From Cladopsammia gracilis (Eukaryota; Cnidaria; Anthozoa; Scleractinia; Dendrophylliidae): a stretch of DNA of 64,000 bases. The notes under the pieces are model-generated. The model was given only the letters and a program-made list of their open reading frames with translations. It made no database searches and was not told the DNA's origin. Location of the stretch: NCBI GenBank assembly GCA_022457155.1, contig JAJGOT010000744.1:23501-87500 (forward strand), written 5' to 3'. A program made the translations under genes and the position numbers. Below are positions 31,067-43,192 of this stretch, piece by piece; position 1 is the stretch's first letter, and each line of letters starts with the position of its first letter.

Positions 31067-31580
31067 TCACCCACCATAAGTACAAGTACAAGTACAATAA
31101 CTTTATTTATTCACGGAGTCCTTATCACTAAAAAGTGGTCTTCTAAAGAGCCGTGCACATTAAACCTAGTAGAAAAAGTTAAGACTTAAATAAGTTTTCA
31201 ACTGATTTGAATGCTGTTATTGAGAGAAGATTCCTGCTTGATTCTTCACGTGTGTCGAGATATGATTTTTCTGCAATTTTTTTTACTTATTTCTATAATA
31301 AGAAGCCGATAGACGGAGTCTCTGAACGCTTATAAGCACGCGGGAATTTTAAGAACACGAGAAAAGTGCAGAGAAGCACGAGCCAAGTGCTTCTCGCACT
31401 TCTCGAGTGTTCTTAAAACTTCGCAAGTGCTTAAATAACTCAACAATGCACGAGGAACAAGTTTTTTTTATTTCTTTTATAAAATATAAACGGTTATAAT
31501 GAACTTTACGTCACGCGCGTGCTTTATCGAGTTATAATGAACTCGATTTAACCAATCATAGCGCGCGCATTTCCTTGGGC

Positions 31581-31583
<3 letters not shown>

Positions 31584-31668
<85 letters not shown>
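31584..31668. repeat. (TA)n microsatellite
   Basis: About 85 bases of TA repeat followed by TGTATGTATAT variants. Open frames here are IYIYIY artefacts. Confidence 0.9.
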
Positions 31669-31675
<7 letters not shown>

Positions 31676-31854
31676 GCAATGTGCCCTCCCGGTTGTTGCC
31701 ATAATGGCTTTATGGCAACTCCTGAACTTGGGCACAGGATGTACGGTTATATATATATATTCCACTTTTATTTTATATTATTTTTTTTTGAGTTCTTTTG
31801 CTTTTGTTTTTCTGCCATAAGGATCGGATGTTTTCAGTTTGGGTTTGTTTCACG

Positions 31855-33190
31855 GGGGAGAAAGACTGCATGTCTAGAGCGTGATTTATACAGCCAATCA
31901 GTCCCATGTTCTTTTTTAGTCTTTTCAGTAATCTTAACAAACTGCAAGAATTTTGTCTCCCAGACCTCTTCCTGTTATTTTTACTAGCTTTATTTTTTTA
32001 ACAGAGTTAATCCGGTGGAGCAATAATGCTGCTGTGTCATTCATCAATCTTCTTTTCCCCTCTTGTTCCCGTACACGGCTCTGACGACGAAACAGCTGAA
32101 TAAAATATTTGTTATACATGTAAAATCAGGTATACTTTGTTAAATTCTAACAAAGGTTACAAAATGTTGTCCTCGAGTTTTGTGTTTTGCAAATAAGTCA
32201 AACTCTTTTGTTATCTTTTCTTATCCACGCTATCTGGGCACAAATCCCATCAAAATATAATTCACCGTCAAAAGTCAAAAATAAGCTTACTCTTATTCAG
32301 AAATAACCTCGAACACGCACATACACACACGTACCACCTACGTACCCACTGACTCAGAAGGTGTAGGGAGTATAGTTTATAGCCAATTGCAAGGCGCTTA
32401 ATTTGGTATTTCGAATTATGGCATAAGTCTTCATTCGCAGGAAAAGAATTCACTTGTACGTGATTTGTGCACGATTTTTCATTATCACCTTTAGCAAAGT
32501 GAGCTTATGTTTTTGAGTGATAATGTTATTTTTAGACTTCCCAAGTGTCTCTCGTGTTTACGGAAACTTGAAGTGGAATTTAGCAGCGTCACTGCAGCTG
32601 CCTTGTTGATTAAAGGTGTTGTGAGTCCAATATTAACCAAAAACCCTCAAATCCCTTTTCTGTGGCCCTTTCAACTCGTTTCAGTGTTTTTTGCGAGAGA
32701 TCCTGCAAAAATATGTTAAAAAGTGTCATCTTCAAGCAAACACAGCGATGTGGTTAATAGCACATTTCCGTAGTCATGCCCTAATCGCTTTTATTAAACG
32801 TCCAGAAGAACCTGTATTTTACTTCAATTCTTCGTCAAGTACAGCCTGTCAGTGACATGGCACAGGAAGGAAAATGTTATCTAGAGCGTGATTTATACAG
32901 CCAATCAGTCGCATATTCTTTTTTGGTTCTTTTTTATCTTAACGAGCTGCACGAATTTTGTCTCCTAAGGCCTCTTCCTGTTAATGTAGCTGGGTTTTAT
33001 ATGCTCAGATCGCTAAAATCTAGCGGAAACATAATACTGCAGTGTCATTCATCAATCTCAGTACTATATTTATATTTAAGCTCGACTGCTCGACTCAGCG
33101 GTGCTCCAACTGTGGACTTAATTATGATACAATCGAAACTTTGGTTTGTTCTGTTTTCCTCATACAAAGTGAAAATGACGTAACAGCTGA
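31855..33190 (+). repeat. Local 1-kb tandem duplication
   Basis: CTAGAGCGTGATTTATACAG with CCAATCAGTC, AATTTTGTCTCC, CCTCTTCCTGTTA, GTGTCATTCATCAATCT and AACAGCTGAAT occur in the same order at 31872-32103 and 32880-33192. The two copies are clearly diverged. No gene is recognised inside. Confidence 0.65.
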
Positions 33191-33714
33191 ATCAATTCAG
33201 TATTAATAATGTGACTAATTCATAAGGATCAGGTTTTCGTCTCTTTTTTGATGCTTTCGTTGCTTGACATATATAACGTACTTTTTTTTCTGGCGAACCC
33301 AGGGAGAATAAACAAACGCATATAGACAAATTGCCTGTATTGTATTTTGGAATCACTTCACCCACTATCGTCTGTTTGCATTTACGGAAGTTGAAAACCA
33401 CGAGCTCAACTCCTTTTATCCGTTTCATCATGCGGTATATCCGTTACCGATTGGCGTCATTTTATAACTTTATTCTGTCAAGGAAGCTGGCAAAAGAAAC
33501 TCTGAAATGAACGCGTTTCAGCATGAAATTATTATTTTTTTTTGGAAAAGTGAACAGAAAAAATAATTTCTTTACTCACGACGCCATTTCACTTTGTTTC
33601 AAGGGGTTGTATTTTTTGCTATGATGTAATATCAATGGCTAATATTTGCTCTACTCTTCGAATAGAACTAGAACATTCTTGGTCGAAAACAGAAATATCA
33701 AAAATAATTGCGTG

Positions 33715-33890
33715 TTTGCTTGCTTTATCGCAGCTGTGTGTTCATTGGCCAAACCGAAAAGCTCGTGCAATTGCAACCAATCAGAAGCTTCCAAGCGTTT
33801 TCCCGCGCCTGACACCGCTTGCGTCCGCCTTGCTTGTGATTGGTCAGTTTGATAACTGGCTTGGTGTCTTCCCTGGTGCGTTAATTTGAA
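33715..33890 (+). repeat. Diverged repeat family B copy
   Basis: Retains CATTGGCCAA, ACCAATCAGAAGCTTCC, AGCGTTTTCCCGCGC and CTTGTGATTGGTCAG in family order. Confidence 0.45.
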
Positions 33891-34047
33891 CTCACAAAAT
33901 GCTGCAAATGTTTCATGTGGAATCCTAGATATATAATCCATTGGGGACGAAATCCGCTATATAGTTGGCTGTTATGGTATTGTTTTAATGATAAAACGCA
34001 AATACAAAGAAAATACCTACAACGACTGTAGAAGTGCTCGTTACCCT

Positions 34048-34270
34048 TTCACCCCTAGAGTCAAGAAGAAGACACATGTCGTGTCGTTCTAACTTTTGAG
34101 TGTGTGGACGAAATCCTATGGTGATCCTCTATGGTGTGACCATCCAAATAAAACCTTTTTGCCAGTACTTCTGCGTGATACCATTTGTTTTTCAATATTT
34201 TACAAAATCAAATTTGTTATTTTTCTTGAATTTTGATTTTTGGAACTCTTGACATGTAAAGATGTTAAAC
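34048..34270 (+). repeat. Repeat family A copy
   Basis: Reads ACCCTTTCACCCCTAGAGTC, CTAACTTTTGAGTGTGTGGA and CCATCCAAATAAAACC, ending TTTGGAACTCTTGACATG. Confidence 0.6.
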
Positions 34271-34993
34271 TAATCATTGATCGTTGCAGCTGAGTGTTTC
34301 AGACTGCTAGTCGCCCCGATTGCTTTCACTGTGTCGTGCAGTCGCCAGTTAAAATGAATATCAATGCTCGTTAAAATGATAAAAATAGAAAAGCTTGTCA
34401 GTGATATATGTAATGCTACATCATCCAGCGAAAATGAAACTGAGCAAAGTATAGTATTTCTTTCTTTAGAAAAAATACAGCTATGCTATCAGTATAAGGT
34501 GAAACATGTTTTAAATAGATTTTGTGCATCTATAAAAGTTGTTAAAATGATATAAAAAGCGTTTTCTTTTCTTGAGAACGCCTGATATCGACCAACTGTG
34601 TAAGGCTAAAGTATGCGAGCCTGATATATCAATATTAAAATACTAAAAAAGAGATTTTGTCAGTGCTTTTTTTTTTTCATTTTATTTTTGGAGGTGAAAT
34701 AAAATAAACACAAAGTTGCCTTGAATAAGTTTTAAAAAACTTGCGTGATTTTCGTAGTGGGTCCATGGATCAAATTATTTTCTGGTATCGATTGCTTAAG
34801 ATCTGGCGATAAAAAAGTTGTTAACGAACTTAAAGATTAACTCGACAAAGCTGTCAAAACACTTTACGGAAAGAAACAAAACTGCCTAATCACATCGATA
34901 GGGAAATTAATGTTAATTTTAGCACAAACCACAATTTAAACTCGCATTAACACGCAAACAACAAAAACAACATAATTAGCGCCCACGTGCTTA

Positions 34994-35777
34994 ATGACGG
35001 TTGATCGTTTTCCGGTACTTGGACCTGTCAGTCAAGATTGGCGCTTAGATGGCTTTTCTTTCCTGCAAGAAGTAAAGAACATCAGAAGGCAAGGATCAGA
35101 GGGTATAGCAATAAATGTAGAAGTGATTGACAGCGATTGGAACGATTCCCAGTTGACAGATTTGGTTCCGCTAAATCGGTAACTTGTGCGTGCATTGTGG
35201 CATTTCCGTTGGTGTTAATTTGAGTGGTGAGTATTTTAAATCCTGGTGACATCAGTATTAGTCAGTGCGAGAACCCAATTTAGTCATCAAAGCAAGAACA
35301 ATCAACAGGTTTCCGTGGTTGTCAGTATATGACAACAAAACAGAGAAGCACAGAGACTGCACCGCGCGATTTCGAGTTAGTAAGCACAGAGGAAAAAAGA
35401 TGTACAACCGAAGAAGCATGAATCTCAGCGACAGTGATTCGGAGAATTCGGAGAGCTATGTCAACAAAGACAGCGACAGGGAAACTACAGAAAGTTCAAC
35501 AGCAAGCGAGAAAAGAGCTGGTCTGCCTCGAACAATTAGGAGAAAAAACTCAAAGGTTTTAACGCCTCATGTTCTGGATCTTTGCGCCAAAGAAATTCAA
35601 CAAGAAAGCTTGTTCAAGAAGAGATACGAGCAGGCAGCACTTTATGTTTACGGAACAAATCCTGAACAACACTGTGGGGTGGAGAGTGCAGCCTTGTCAA
35701 TTCAACCGGACGGGAACGTCTTTAAAATGCCTTATCTTTCGGATCCTTGCTTCACTAGCTTTGGCTATTTTAGATAG
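34994..35777 (+). CDS. Hypothetical orphan ORFs, uncertain
   Basis: Two open frames lie close together: 34994-35182 (62 aa, MTVDRFPVLGPVSQDWRLDG) and 35265-35777 (170 aa). The second has a basic start and a Ser/Asp-rich stretch (NLSDSDSENSESYVNKDSD), then a charged segment RTIRRKNSKVLTPHV and a Cys-containing end. Codon pattern and charge distribution look more protein-like than in neighbouring frames, but no family is recognised. Splicing could join or extend the pieces. AATAAA occurs near 36335. Confidence 0.3.
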
Positions 35778-37362
35778 GACTGAAGAACTTCAGCTACGAT
35801 GTCTCAACGGGACAAGCTAGACCTTCCGAGTGCACTGAGTAATAGCTCAAACGGCGGCTGCAGTGGACACCCCCCTAGCGAGTCAACTTGTCAACTTTGA
35901 ACATATCTAAATGATTTGAGAAATCCAGAGTTATGAGACTTTTCAGAAGCAAATGAATGATTTAATTTTTCAAATGAAGGAAGTAAAAAAGGAACGATTT
36001 GTTGTACAGCTTGGCAGTGTTTCGTTCGACGAGCGAAACTGAATACCGGTTTTGCTCAGTTAAATAACTGGTCACAAAGAAGAACTTTCTTGCGACATCT
36101 GAGGACATAAATGTTGCCAGAAACATAGATTTATCAGCGTGAATATATTTTTATTAAGTCAAAATCATTAAAATTAAGGAGAGTGCCGTGAGTTCATAGT
36201 CCACTATGAAGTAGATGAATGTTCAGGCGATGAAGTACATTTTCTATCAAAGCGTTATTTAAGTGTAATATAATGTAGATAAAGTCCCAAAAAGTTATTT
36301 AAATATATGTACATATTACAGATAAATTCTAGAAGAATAAAATAGTGGACTACGTGACTGATGAGGTTCGCTTCCAGCCTCTTGATTTTAATAATAATAG
36401 ACGTTGATCGGCTAACAGCACGCCAGGAAGGCTAAAAAAAGCTACAGAATTCAATACAAGGACTTGACCTTGAGCAACAATTGTCCGCATTCTACTCTTT
36501 TGTTTTCATTGCTCAATGTTGACTTGCTTGAATAAGCTTCAATCTTGCTATTCATAAACATCAAGTGTCAATCGTAGAAAAATATGTCTTTTAATAGCTG
36601 AATTGTTGATGAATTCCTCCGTAAGTATAAGACAGGCAAACTATTTTGTACTGAGAGTTTAACGGAAAGCAAAACACGTAAATATCATCATGAATTTTCC
36701 GGAAGAGCGGTTTTTGCCGGAGCATATATCGGACTTGGTGGTCAGTGTGTTTATCTTGATATCTATATTTATCCCTTCTACGATTGAGCAAGTATCGGTT
36801 AAAACAACCCCGTTACATGACTGTCGCCTATAGCGAAAATATCGAGAAATTCCTTGTTAGTCTGGTTAGCGAAGATTTTATAACGATCTCTCGGTCATCT
36901 AACCCTTAGAATTTTTACATCAGTATTTTAATACTTTTAAAAAAGAGGTAGAAGAGAACGAGTATTGAGAAAAAAGTAATTAAAATTAAATCATCAGGAA
37001 ATTCTGACAACTTGACACAATAAAAAAAAGTAACACATTTGCCATCGACACTTTTTTAAACAATTAAGTTTTGAACACACTCAGTTTTTGTGTATCTATA
37101 ACTCGATGGTAATTTTTAAAATACGCTGAAGTTATTACGTATATATACTATCAGTCAGCGTAAATTGCTGCAATTGCCAAGCGCAATGACAAATGGAAGT
37201 CACTTTTTATTACGTTAAGAAAATGTACTTTTACCCAATCGAATCCAGACTGCATTGAAAGAGCCAAAATTGATCAAAATTATACAAAATGTGGTTTGGA
37301 GCGAGGCATGCAGACTGTCTTGGGAAGGGCAGATTCCAGGCTCTTCCCGGTTGGATCACTCG
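35778..37362. other. Intergenic, no gene seen
   Basis: AT-rich sequence with no recognisable coding frame, RNA gene or paired inverted repeat. Confidence 0.45.
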
Positions 37363-37456
37363 CAACCTCGTTCCCAGGGTCCTCTCTCTTCAGAGTACGT
37401 CATCATTTTTCTCGATGATGACGTGCAGAAGAGAGAGGACCCTGGGAACGAGGTTG
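37363..37456. mobile_element. 94-bp palindromic CTCGTTCCCAGG element
   Basis: CAACCTCGTTCCCAGGGTCC at the left is mirrored by GGACCCTGGGAACGAGGTTG at the right; the centre includes TCTCTTC/GAAGAGA and GTCATCAT/GATGATGAC. The 9 bases outside each end share seven positions (TCACTCG), a decayed 9-bp duplication. Confidence 0.75.
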
Positions 37457-37977
37457 CCTCACTCGAATCGGACCCTCCCTGAAGTGAGCATTGGATGGTG
37501 TATAAAGCTCAAGAAAACTGTCTCAAAAATCGCAATAACTTCAGATGCCGGTTTGATTCTCGACGTGTGTTAGTTGGTCATTTTGCCTCGCTTTCGTGCG
37601 GTTCAACAGCACAGCTGACCATTGAAACGCTGGCTATTAACTAGAGCTAATAATATCGAAACAGTTGTCTGTGTCTGCTTTCTAGTTTTGAACACTGATC
37701 ATGTCAGATTTGGCCGACCCTAGTGCCATTTCGAGAGAATGCCTTTTCGCATTGTTTCGGTCCTTGCAGTGGTCTGTTGCTTATCACTGTTTGGGCTTGT
37801 GTTTTTGTTTTGAAACGGTTCAATTGTTCAATGTAGCGTTATGATTGGCTGGCACGTCGAGTTTTCGATCTTCCGTCTGTGCGAAAATCAGCCTGGGCGC
37901 GCAAAGCAGATTGGGTGAACATGGGCCTTTTAGGAGGGGAGAATTCCCTGACCAAAATAAGTCCAAGTAGTGAAAAC

Positions 37978-38937
37978 GTCAAGCCCCCAACACAGACGTG
38001 ATGTCATGAAAATTCAAAAATCTAAACATTACATCTCACAAAGCAGTTTCTATCATGGTATGTGTTACAATCCTTCACAAAACATTTTTTGCTTCCGATT
38101 TGTAAAGGTTTTAAACGTGTCACGCAATTCGTCACACTCTTTCAGAACAAGTTGACAGCTGATTTTTGCATTATAGATGCTCAAGCCGATTTAATGTAGC
38201 TCACAGTGAATCAAATGTTTTGTGATGAGATTTTTGTGTAATTATGACTTTGAAGTTTTGGCCGCCATGCATGGGGGTGTTCTGGACAGATTAGTGAGAC
38301 ACCAAGATGGCCGCTCCATACATTTTTACTAAAAATACTTAAAACATACTTAAAAAAAACTTAAACATGCAAGGCTGATCAGACAGCAAATGCATTCGAT
38401 TTCTTTTAATAGTATTTGCCCAAGTTCGCCTATAACTGTACTCTTGAACGAAATGCTCTGGCACTTCAAAATTTGACCCAGAATCGAAACTCTCTTACTC
38501 TACAATGGGCGACCAATGCCCCTATCCCTAATCCCTATCCCAGCGGGACAAATCTATTGTTTCCTTAGCGAATCACAGACATCGTTTGGACAAGTGCTGG
38601 ACTACCCGGGGTCTACAATAGACCATTTTACAGTTTCTACTTAGTAACCTGGTCTTTGTGTGGAAATGAGGCTGAAGTTGACCTTGTTTTGATAGAAACC
38701 TTTCTTCTTTTCATATGTAAATCATGTTGTTCTTATGCTAACTAACATGATTTACATATGAAAAGCAGGAAGGTTTGTATCAAAACAAAGTCAACTCCAG
38801 CCTCAATTTCAGGCAAAGGCCAGGGTACTAAGCACACAACTGTAAAATGGTCTATTCCATAAACATTTTGGAATCGAAATCTGTTTTTTTTAATGCTTCT
38901 AAATGTTGATGATATATGACGTAAGTGCAAGCCACTA
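37978..38937. mobile_element. 580-bp dispersed element, copy 2, with insertion
   Basis: Homologous to 14368-14945 across AAAATTCAAAAATCTAAAC, GTTACAATCCTTCACAAAA, GAAATGCTCTGGCACTTCAA and GTAAGTGCAAGCCA. It differs by an insertion of about 350 bp between CTCTAC and ATAAACATTTTGG that contains the hairpin element 38617-38856. Confidence 0.65.
38617..38856. mobile_element. Nested hairpin MITE, AATAGACCATTTTACAG termini
   Basis: The left arm AATAGACCATTTTACAG to TTTCATATGTAAATCATGTT and the right arm AACATGATTTACATATGAAA to CTGTAAAATGGTCTATT pair over about 110 bases around a short loop. It is inserted in the second copy of the 580-bp element and absent from the first copy. Confidence 0.75.
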
Positions 38938-39385
38938 ATGGAGAACTTTGCGCTTGCTGGGGATCATGGGTAATCAGGGCCAAACATGCCGCCAAATACA
39001 ATGTACAACGCCAAAAAGCGTGCAATTATTTTTTTTCTGTTTTCCATACATTCATTAATCAGGTCAACAAAGTCCACAGGACGATGTATGGAAAACAAAA
39101 ATGTCATTGTACGCTTTCTAACCCAGTACATCTCTCAAATTTGGTGAGTAAAATCTAATTACTAGTATCGCGACTTTTCAATTCACAAATATTAGAAAAT
39201 ATAAATGTTACTGAAATTATTTGACACTCAGACAAGATTGCATGATCCCCCAACAAGCGCGAAGTCCTCTTTTGAGCTTGTCATGCAATCCATTCCTGAT
39301 CCTGAAGGAAGTTATAAGCCCTTTTAATTATTTTTTATATTTTAATGCAGACAAATATACCGTATCCTACAGTAAATCAAACTTT

Positions 39386-39443
39386 CAACCTCGTTCCCAG
39401 GGCTTTTCCGCTCTCGAAGGGAAAAGCCCTGGGAACGCGGTTG
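39386..39443. mobile_element. 58-bp palindromic element with perfect 9-bp duplication
   Basis: CAACCTCGTTCCCAGGGC and AGCCCTGGGAACGCGGTTG bound an element of only 58 bp. TCAAACTTT flanks it exactly on both sides (39377-39385, 39444-39452). It is the smallest member of the family here. Confidence 0.8.
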
Positions 39444-39993
39444 TCAAACTTTATCAAATCCCCTAGGCATGGCACAGAAAAATTATTACAAATCCCAACC
39501 CCCTGGGGGCATAGAACAAGGACTCCATCAGCATTGTGGATAAAATCCTCTAGCCAACAGCTTCTTCCCTTTTCCTGTCAGAGTTCTAGGAATTGAAAAC
39601 TGGTAATTCTGTCAAAAATTGACAGCTTTTTCAAAGAACTCTTGTGCAAAACAAACTTCCAGTAATTGTTGAGAGGGTCAGAGCTGCTGATACCACAGCA
39701 CAAATAAATTTTAACTTCCAAGGTCTATAGCCAATGGATACACCGACTTTCCGTCAACAATGTCCCCCCAACGGAACACCTTGACAAATGGGTCTCTGTG
39801 GGAGCCCCCTGGGGATTAGCATTTTTCTAGTTTCTTTGTGAAACCTAAGAAATTACAGACAATATTATGTATGATACATTGCACACATTATCACAAAATC
39901 AATAGACTTTTGTTCTTGGGCCATCGTAGCTTGATGAGAAATAGAATACAAACCGCGGTGATAAACATATTGAACTTATTCATTTTTGATAAA

Positions 39994-40031
39994 ACTTGAC
40001 GTTTCGTATGCTACTACATACGTTTTCAAAA
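39994..40031 (-). other. Hammerhead-like relic
   Basis: On the minus strand a perfect CGTATG/CATACG stem with a TAGTAG loop is followed by AAACGTC, as in the Penelope ends at 50441-50481. The CUGANGA box is degenerate (TTGAAAA). Confidence 0.3.
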
Positions 40032-40103
40032 GTGACCGTTAAAGTGTTGAAAACTATTTTGCTGTTTCTTTTTATAGATCAACTGTTAAGTTTTGTACAT
40101 AAA

Positions 40104-40310
40104 CCCCATTTACACGCGCTAAAAATTCGGCACGGCACCCTAAATATTCGGCACGGTACTAATGATTTTTGGGCACGGCACTCCCAATTATCTACGTGTG
40201 AACGTGTCGGACCCAAACACAATGTGGCACTGGTGCCCAAAATTTCAGGAGGTAGTCTCGGCACGGGTAAAGAAGGCACCGTGCCAAAAAATGGGTTCGT
40301 GTAAACGTTA
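40104..40310. repeat. GGCACGG-word element
   Basis: Bounded by CATTTACACG and the inverted CGTGTAAACG, and filled with GGCACGGCAC, GGCACGGTAC and GTGCC words in both orientations. The 161-aa frame across it is a by-product of this composition. Confidence 0.5.
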
Positions 40311-40996
40311 ACTGTGTTGTGCCTGTTCGATTTCGAAAAATTTTGAACGAATTTTAAGCCGTCACGCATGCGTAGCAACCATTGTAATTTCAAAATGGCG
40401 GACGATACACACACTTGATACAGACAGACGATACAATACGTATAGGAAATCGAATGAACTACTTGTGCATTTCGTGATTTATGGGCACGAGTGATGTTTT
40501 GAAATTTTGAAATGAAACAATTCGATTGTTTTTCAAAATGCTCACAAGTTTTATCTTGTTCCACGAATAAAAGTTCTTCCCTTGCTGTTTACGGAATAGC
40601 CCGCCATTATTTCTGTGGCTTAAGGGCTTTAGGAATGTGAATGGTTTCACTCATACTTCACGTGGGCTCAATTCAAAGACTTTTTTCGTCAACGGCAACT
40701 GTGGCGCACGTCTACAAAAAAAAAACAGTCTACCTATTTCGGTAGTACCAAAGACGCGGAGATTCAAAGAATTAACAAGAAAGCGAGGGACTCAAAGGTA
40801 AAACAAATTACATTTTTCGATGGGAATTTATGTTGATATCAATCCGTGATTGACTTTTTCTTGGTGTTCTTGTGTAGTGCTGAAGAATTGTTTTTAAAAC
40901 GTGCTTAACTTCAGTTGCATCGATTTCTTCAATTTCATCGAAGGAACCTCGATTAAGGTACACGTTTTGCTTTTAAACATAAACTAATGGAGATTT

Positions 40997-41453
40997 TTTG
41001 GGCGGCACGGTGGTCTAGTGGTTAGCGCGTCGGACTTTCAACCTGAAGGTCGGTGGTTCGAAGCCTGGTCTCTGCCGTCGTGTTGTTTCCTTAGACAAGA
41101 AACTTTACTCCACACTCTCTCTCTCTACCCAGGCGTATAGATGGTTTTCACTCACGTGACCTTCAGTCCTGTGGGACTCAAATGACAAAGGCCATGGCGG
41201 CCATGTTGGTGTACGTAACAAAAGAAGTTCATTAAAATTCTTTTGTAGTTGTACACCAATATGGCCGCCGTGACGCAACGTGAAAACCATCTATAAATGG
41301 GTACCGGCGATAAAATGCTGGGGGTAACCCTGCGATGGACTAGCATCCCATCCAGGGGGAGTAGCAATATTCCTAGTTGCTTCGTGCTAACAGAAACCGG
41401 GTTAAGCTCCGGCCGTGTGGGCCATTGTGGCTCGAGTGCGACTTTACCTTTAC
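40997..41453 (+). mobile_element. tRNA-derived SINE with perfect 13-bp target duplication
   Basis: It begins GGGCGGCACGGTGG. The A box is TCTAGTGGTTAGCGCGTCGG and the B box GGTTCGAAGCC, giving a tRNA-like head of about 75 bp. The tail has CTGCGATGGACTAGCATCCC, CCGGGTTAAGCTCCGG and a TTTACC end. CTAATGGAGATTT flanks it exactly at 40984-40996 and 41454-41466. A later hairpin element splits it at 41140-41291. RNA polymerase III transcription is expected from the boxes. Mobilisation would depend on a LINE. Confidence 0.9.
41140..41291. mobile_element. Hairpin MITE nested in the SINE
   Basis: GATGGTTTTCAC and GTGAAAACCATC are the ends; TTGGTGTAC and GTACACCAA with GGCGGCCAT/ATGGCCGCC lie inside. 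TATA flanks both sides (41136-41139, 41292-41295). Removing the element and one TATA restores a continuous SINE (GGCGTATAAATGGG). Confidence 0.85.
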
Positions 41454-41859
41454 CTAATGGAGATTTGAATAAACTTTTTCGAAAGAAGATTGTGTTGTCC
41501 ATTTTTTTGTGTTTGTTCATTTATTACATAGATTGAAAAGCGATTTTATGTAAACAAAACAAGACTTAGATTTTAAAGTTCTATCTTTACTCGCGTCGCC
41601 TTATGCAAATATGTTTGTGTATTTTTGCAATTTTGATTTCCAAATCAGTTTCTCGGGCAATTTTTGACAAGCAACAACTGTATTTTATTCGGAAAGTAGT
41701 CGTACTAGTTATTCTAGACAGACAAACGTTGTTTTTGTGAACTTTTGTACGGTCTACATGTACTGTGCAGACGGCTGGGTAATATTTTTTTTGAGAATTG
41801 CTAAAATTGAAAAATAGCCCGGTCGTCAATCTTAATATTCTTGTGCTTGTTAAGTTTAA

Positions 41860-41990
41860 CCTTACCTTAGTTAAGTTTTGTTAAGTTTAACCTTAAGTTT
41901 AGTTAAGTTTAACCTTAACCTTAGTTAAGTTTCACCTCAGTTTCACCTTAGTTAAGTTTCACCTCAGTTAAGCTTCTTTAGAGTGCGACG
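41860..41990 (+). repeat. TTAAGTTTAACC/TTTCACC minisatellite
   Basis: Degenerate tandem units of TTAGTTAAGTTTAACC shading into TTAGTTAAGTTTCACC and CAGTTAAGC. Confidence 0.75.
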
Positions 41991-42114
41991 CTGTTAGGCT
42001 CAGCCTATCTATATATATTATTATTTATGATAATTGCAATACATTATTATAAAATCAATAAAAACTACAACATCAAACCTAAGAAATTATAATATTATAA
42101 TATTAGTCTTACAG

Positions 42115-42243
42115 ATAATCATACGGTTTCGAGTTTAATTTGGGATTAATTTGCATGAATGAGTTTTTCAAAAAGCTCAAATTGCATGAGCCGCTTAGCG
42201 AGTGCAAATTAATCCCAAATTGAACGAGAAAACCGTATGATTA
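42115..42243. mobile_element. Palindromic MITE, TAATCATACGG termini
   Basis: TAATCATACGGTTT and TTTGGGATTAATTTGCA at the left are mirrored by TGCAAATTAATCCCAAA and AAACCGTATGATTA at the right. Confidence 0.7.
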
Positions 42244-42250
42244 CTTATTG

Positions 42251-42420
42251 ATAATATACATGAAAAAATTTGCATCAATTTCTTTTTGCAAAACATTTTT
42301 GCATCATTTTTTTTTTGATTTGTAATTTGCACTGGTGTTACACTTTTTGCACTGGTGTTACACTTGAACTGCACTGCTCTTAGCCAATCAGAATCGAGTA
42401 ACTTTTTCATGTATATTATT
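42251..42420. mobile_element. MITE, ATAATATACATGAAAAA termini
   Basis: ATAATATACATGAAAAA at the left and TTTTTCATGTATATTATT at the right are inverted. Inside, TTTGCACTGGTGTTACACTT is present twice in tandem, followed by AGCCAATCAGAATCGAGTAA. Confidence 0.7.
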
Positions 42421-42565
42421 ATGTATGATACATTGAAAACATTATAATTATAAAATCAATAAAAAAGTACATAGGTTCTTGTAGTAAGAAAAATTAAAAT
42501 TAAAAATGCTAGGAAGCTGTTAATAAAAGCTAAGCTAAAATAATATACTAAGAGTAAACCATGTG

Positions 42566-43192
42566 CTAATAAATCGATAACCAAGTACTGAGGATCTCAT
42601 CTTCTGAAATAGCAATGTAAGAGGATAGGATTTTTAATCCTAATTTACTAGTCTGGCTTATATAAATATTCTCGGGTTCTAGAGCCTGTTTGTACATTCC
42701 TATTACAATTGATTGAAAAAACCTTGCAGCAACCGACCAATACAAGAGGGCCAGGTCTGAGCGAGACAGGCCATAAACACTTTGATAACCACCCAACACA
42801 TGACCAACAATTCTGATTGCTTGTTGATGTGTATCACCTTGTCGTACTCTGAGCAAAATCATGTACATCATACAGATTGCAACTTCAAACACTCTGTACG
42901 AGAGTGAGGCGTCCCCAAAGTCAAGGACACTCGCTATTGCATAGTGCCCGTCATCAAACTTATCAGGAATAACAAGTATGTTCTCATCATTGAGATCACC
43001 ATGGATAACATGTTTGTTTAGGTCACCAAGCTGTGGAAGAACTTCATTGACAAACTTATCGTAGACATGGTGAAGTACTTTTAGTTCTGTAACATCCTGG
43101 CTTGCAACAGAGATGTAACTTTCAAGGAAAACTAACCGAGACAGGTCCCACTCTTGTTTAACTAGAGAAATGATACCTGGATGGTAAAACCC
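42566..43192 (-). CDS. HYKK: HYKK exon 2 (residues 193-400)
   Basis: Starts after TTATTTCAG with GFYHPGIISLVKQEWDLSRL. Contains HVIHGDLNDENILV and VLDFGDASLSYRVFEVAICM, the catalytic and metal-binding loops. Ends STWLSIY then TAA at 42566. Confidence 0.92.
   Translation of the reverse strand, partial: GFYHPGIISLVKQEWDLSRLVFLESYISVASQDVTELKVLHHVYDKFVNEVLPQLGDLNKHVIHGDLNDENILVIPDKFDDGHYAIASVLDFGDASLSYRVFEVAICMMYMILLRVRQGDTHQQAIRIVGHVLGGYQSVYGLSRSDLALLYWSVAARFFQSIVIGMYKQALEPENIYISQTSKLGLKILSSYIAISEDEILSTWLSIY

Noticed and set aside
40079..40564. 161-aa minus-strand ORF
   Set aside because: It overlaps a GGCACGG-word repeat and has no recognisable domain; composition explains it.
41000..41075. 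Genuine tRNA gene
   Set aside because: A and B boxes are present, but the body continues as a SINE with 13-bp target duplication and the acceptor stem does not pair.
41152..41520. 122-aa minus-strand ORF
   Set aside because: It runs across the SINE and its nested hairpin element.
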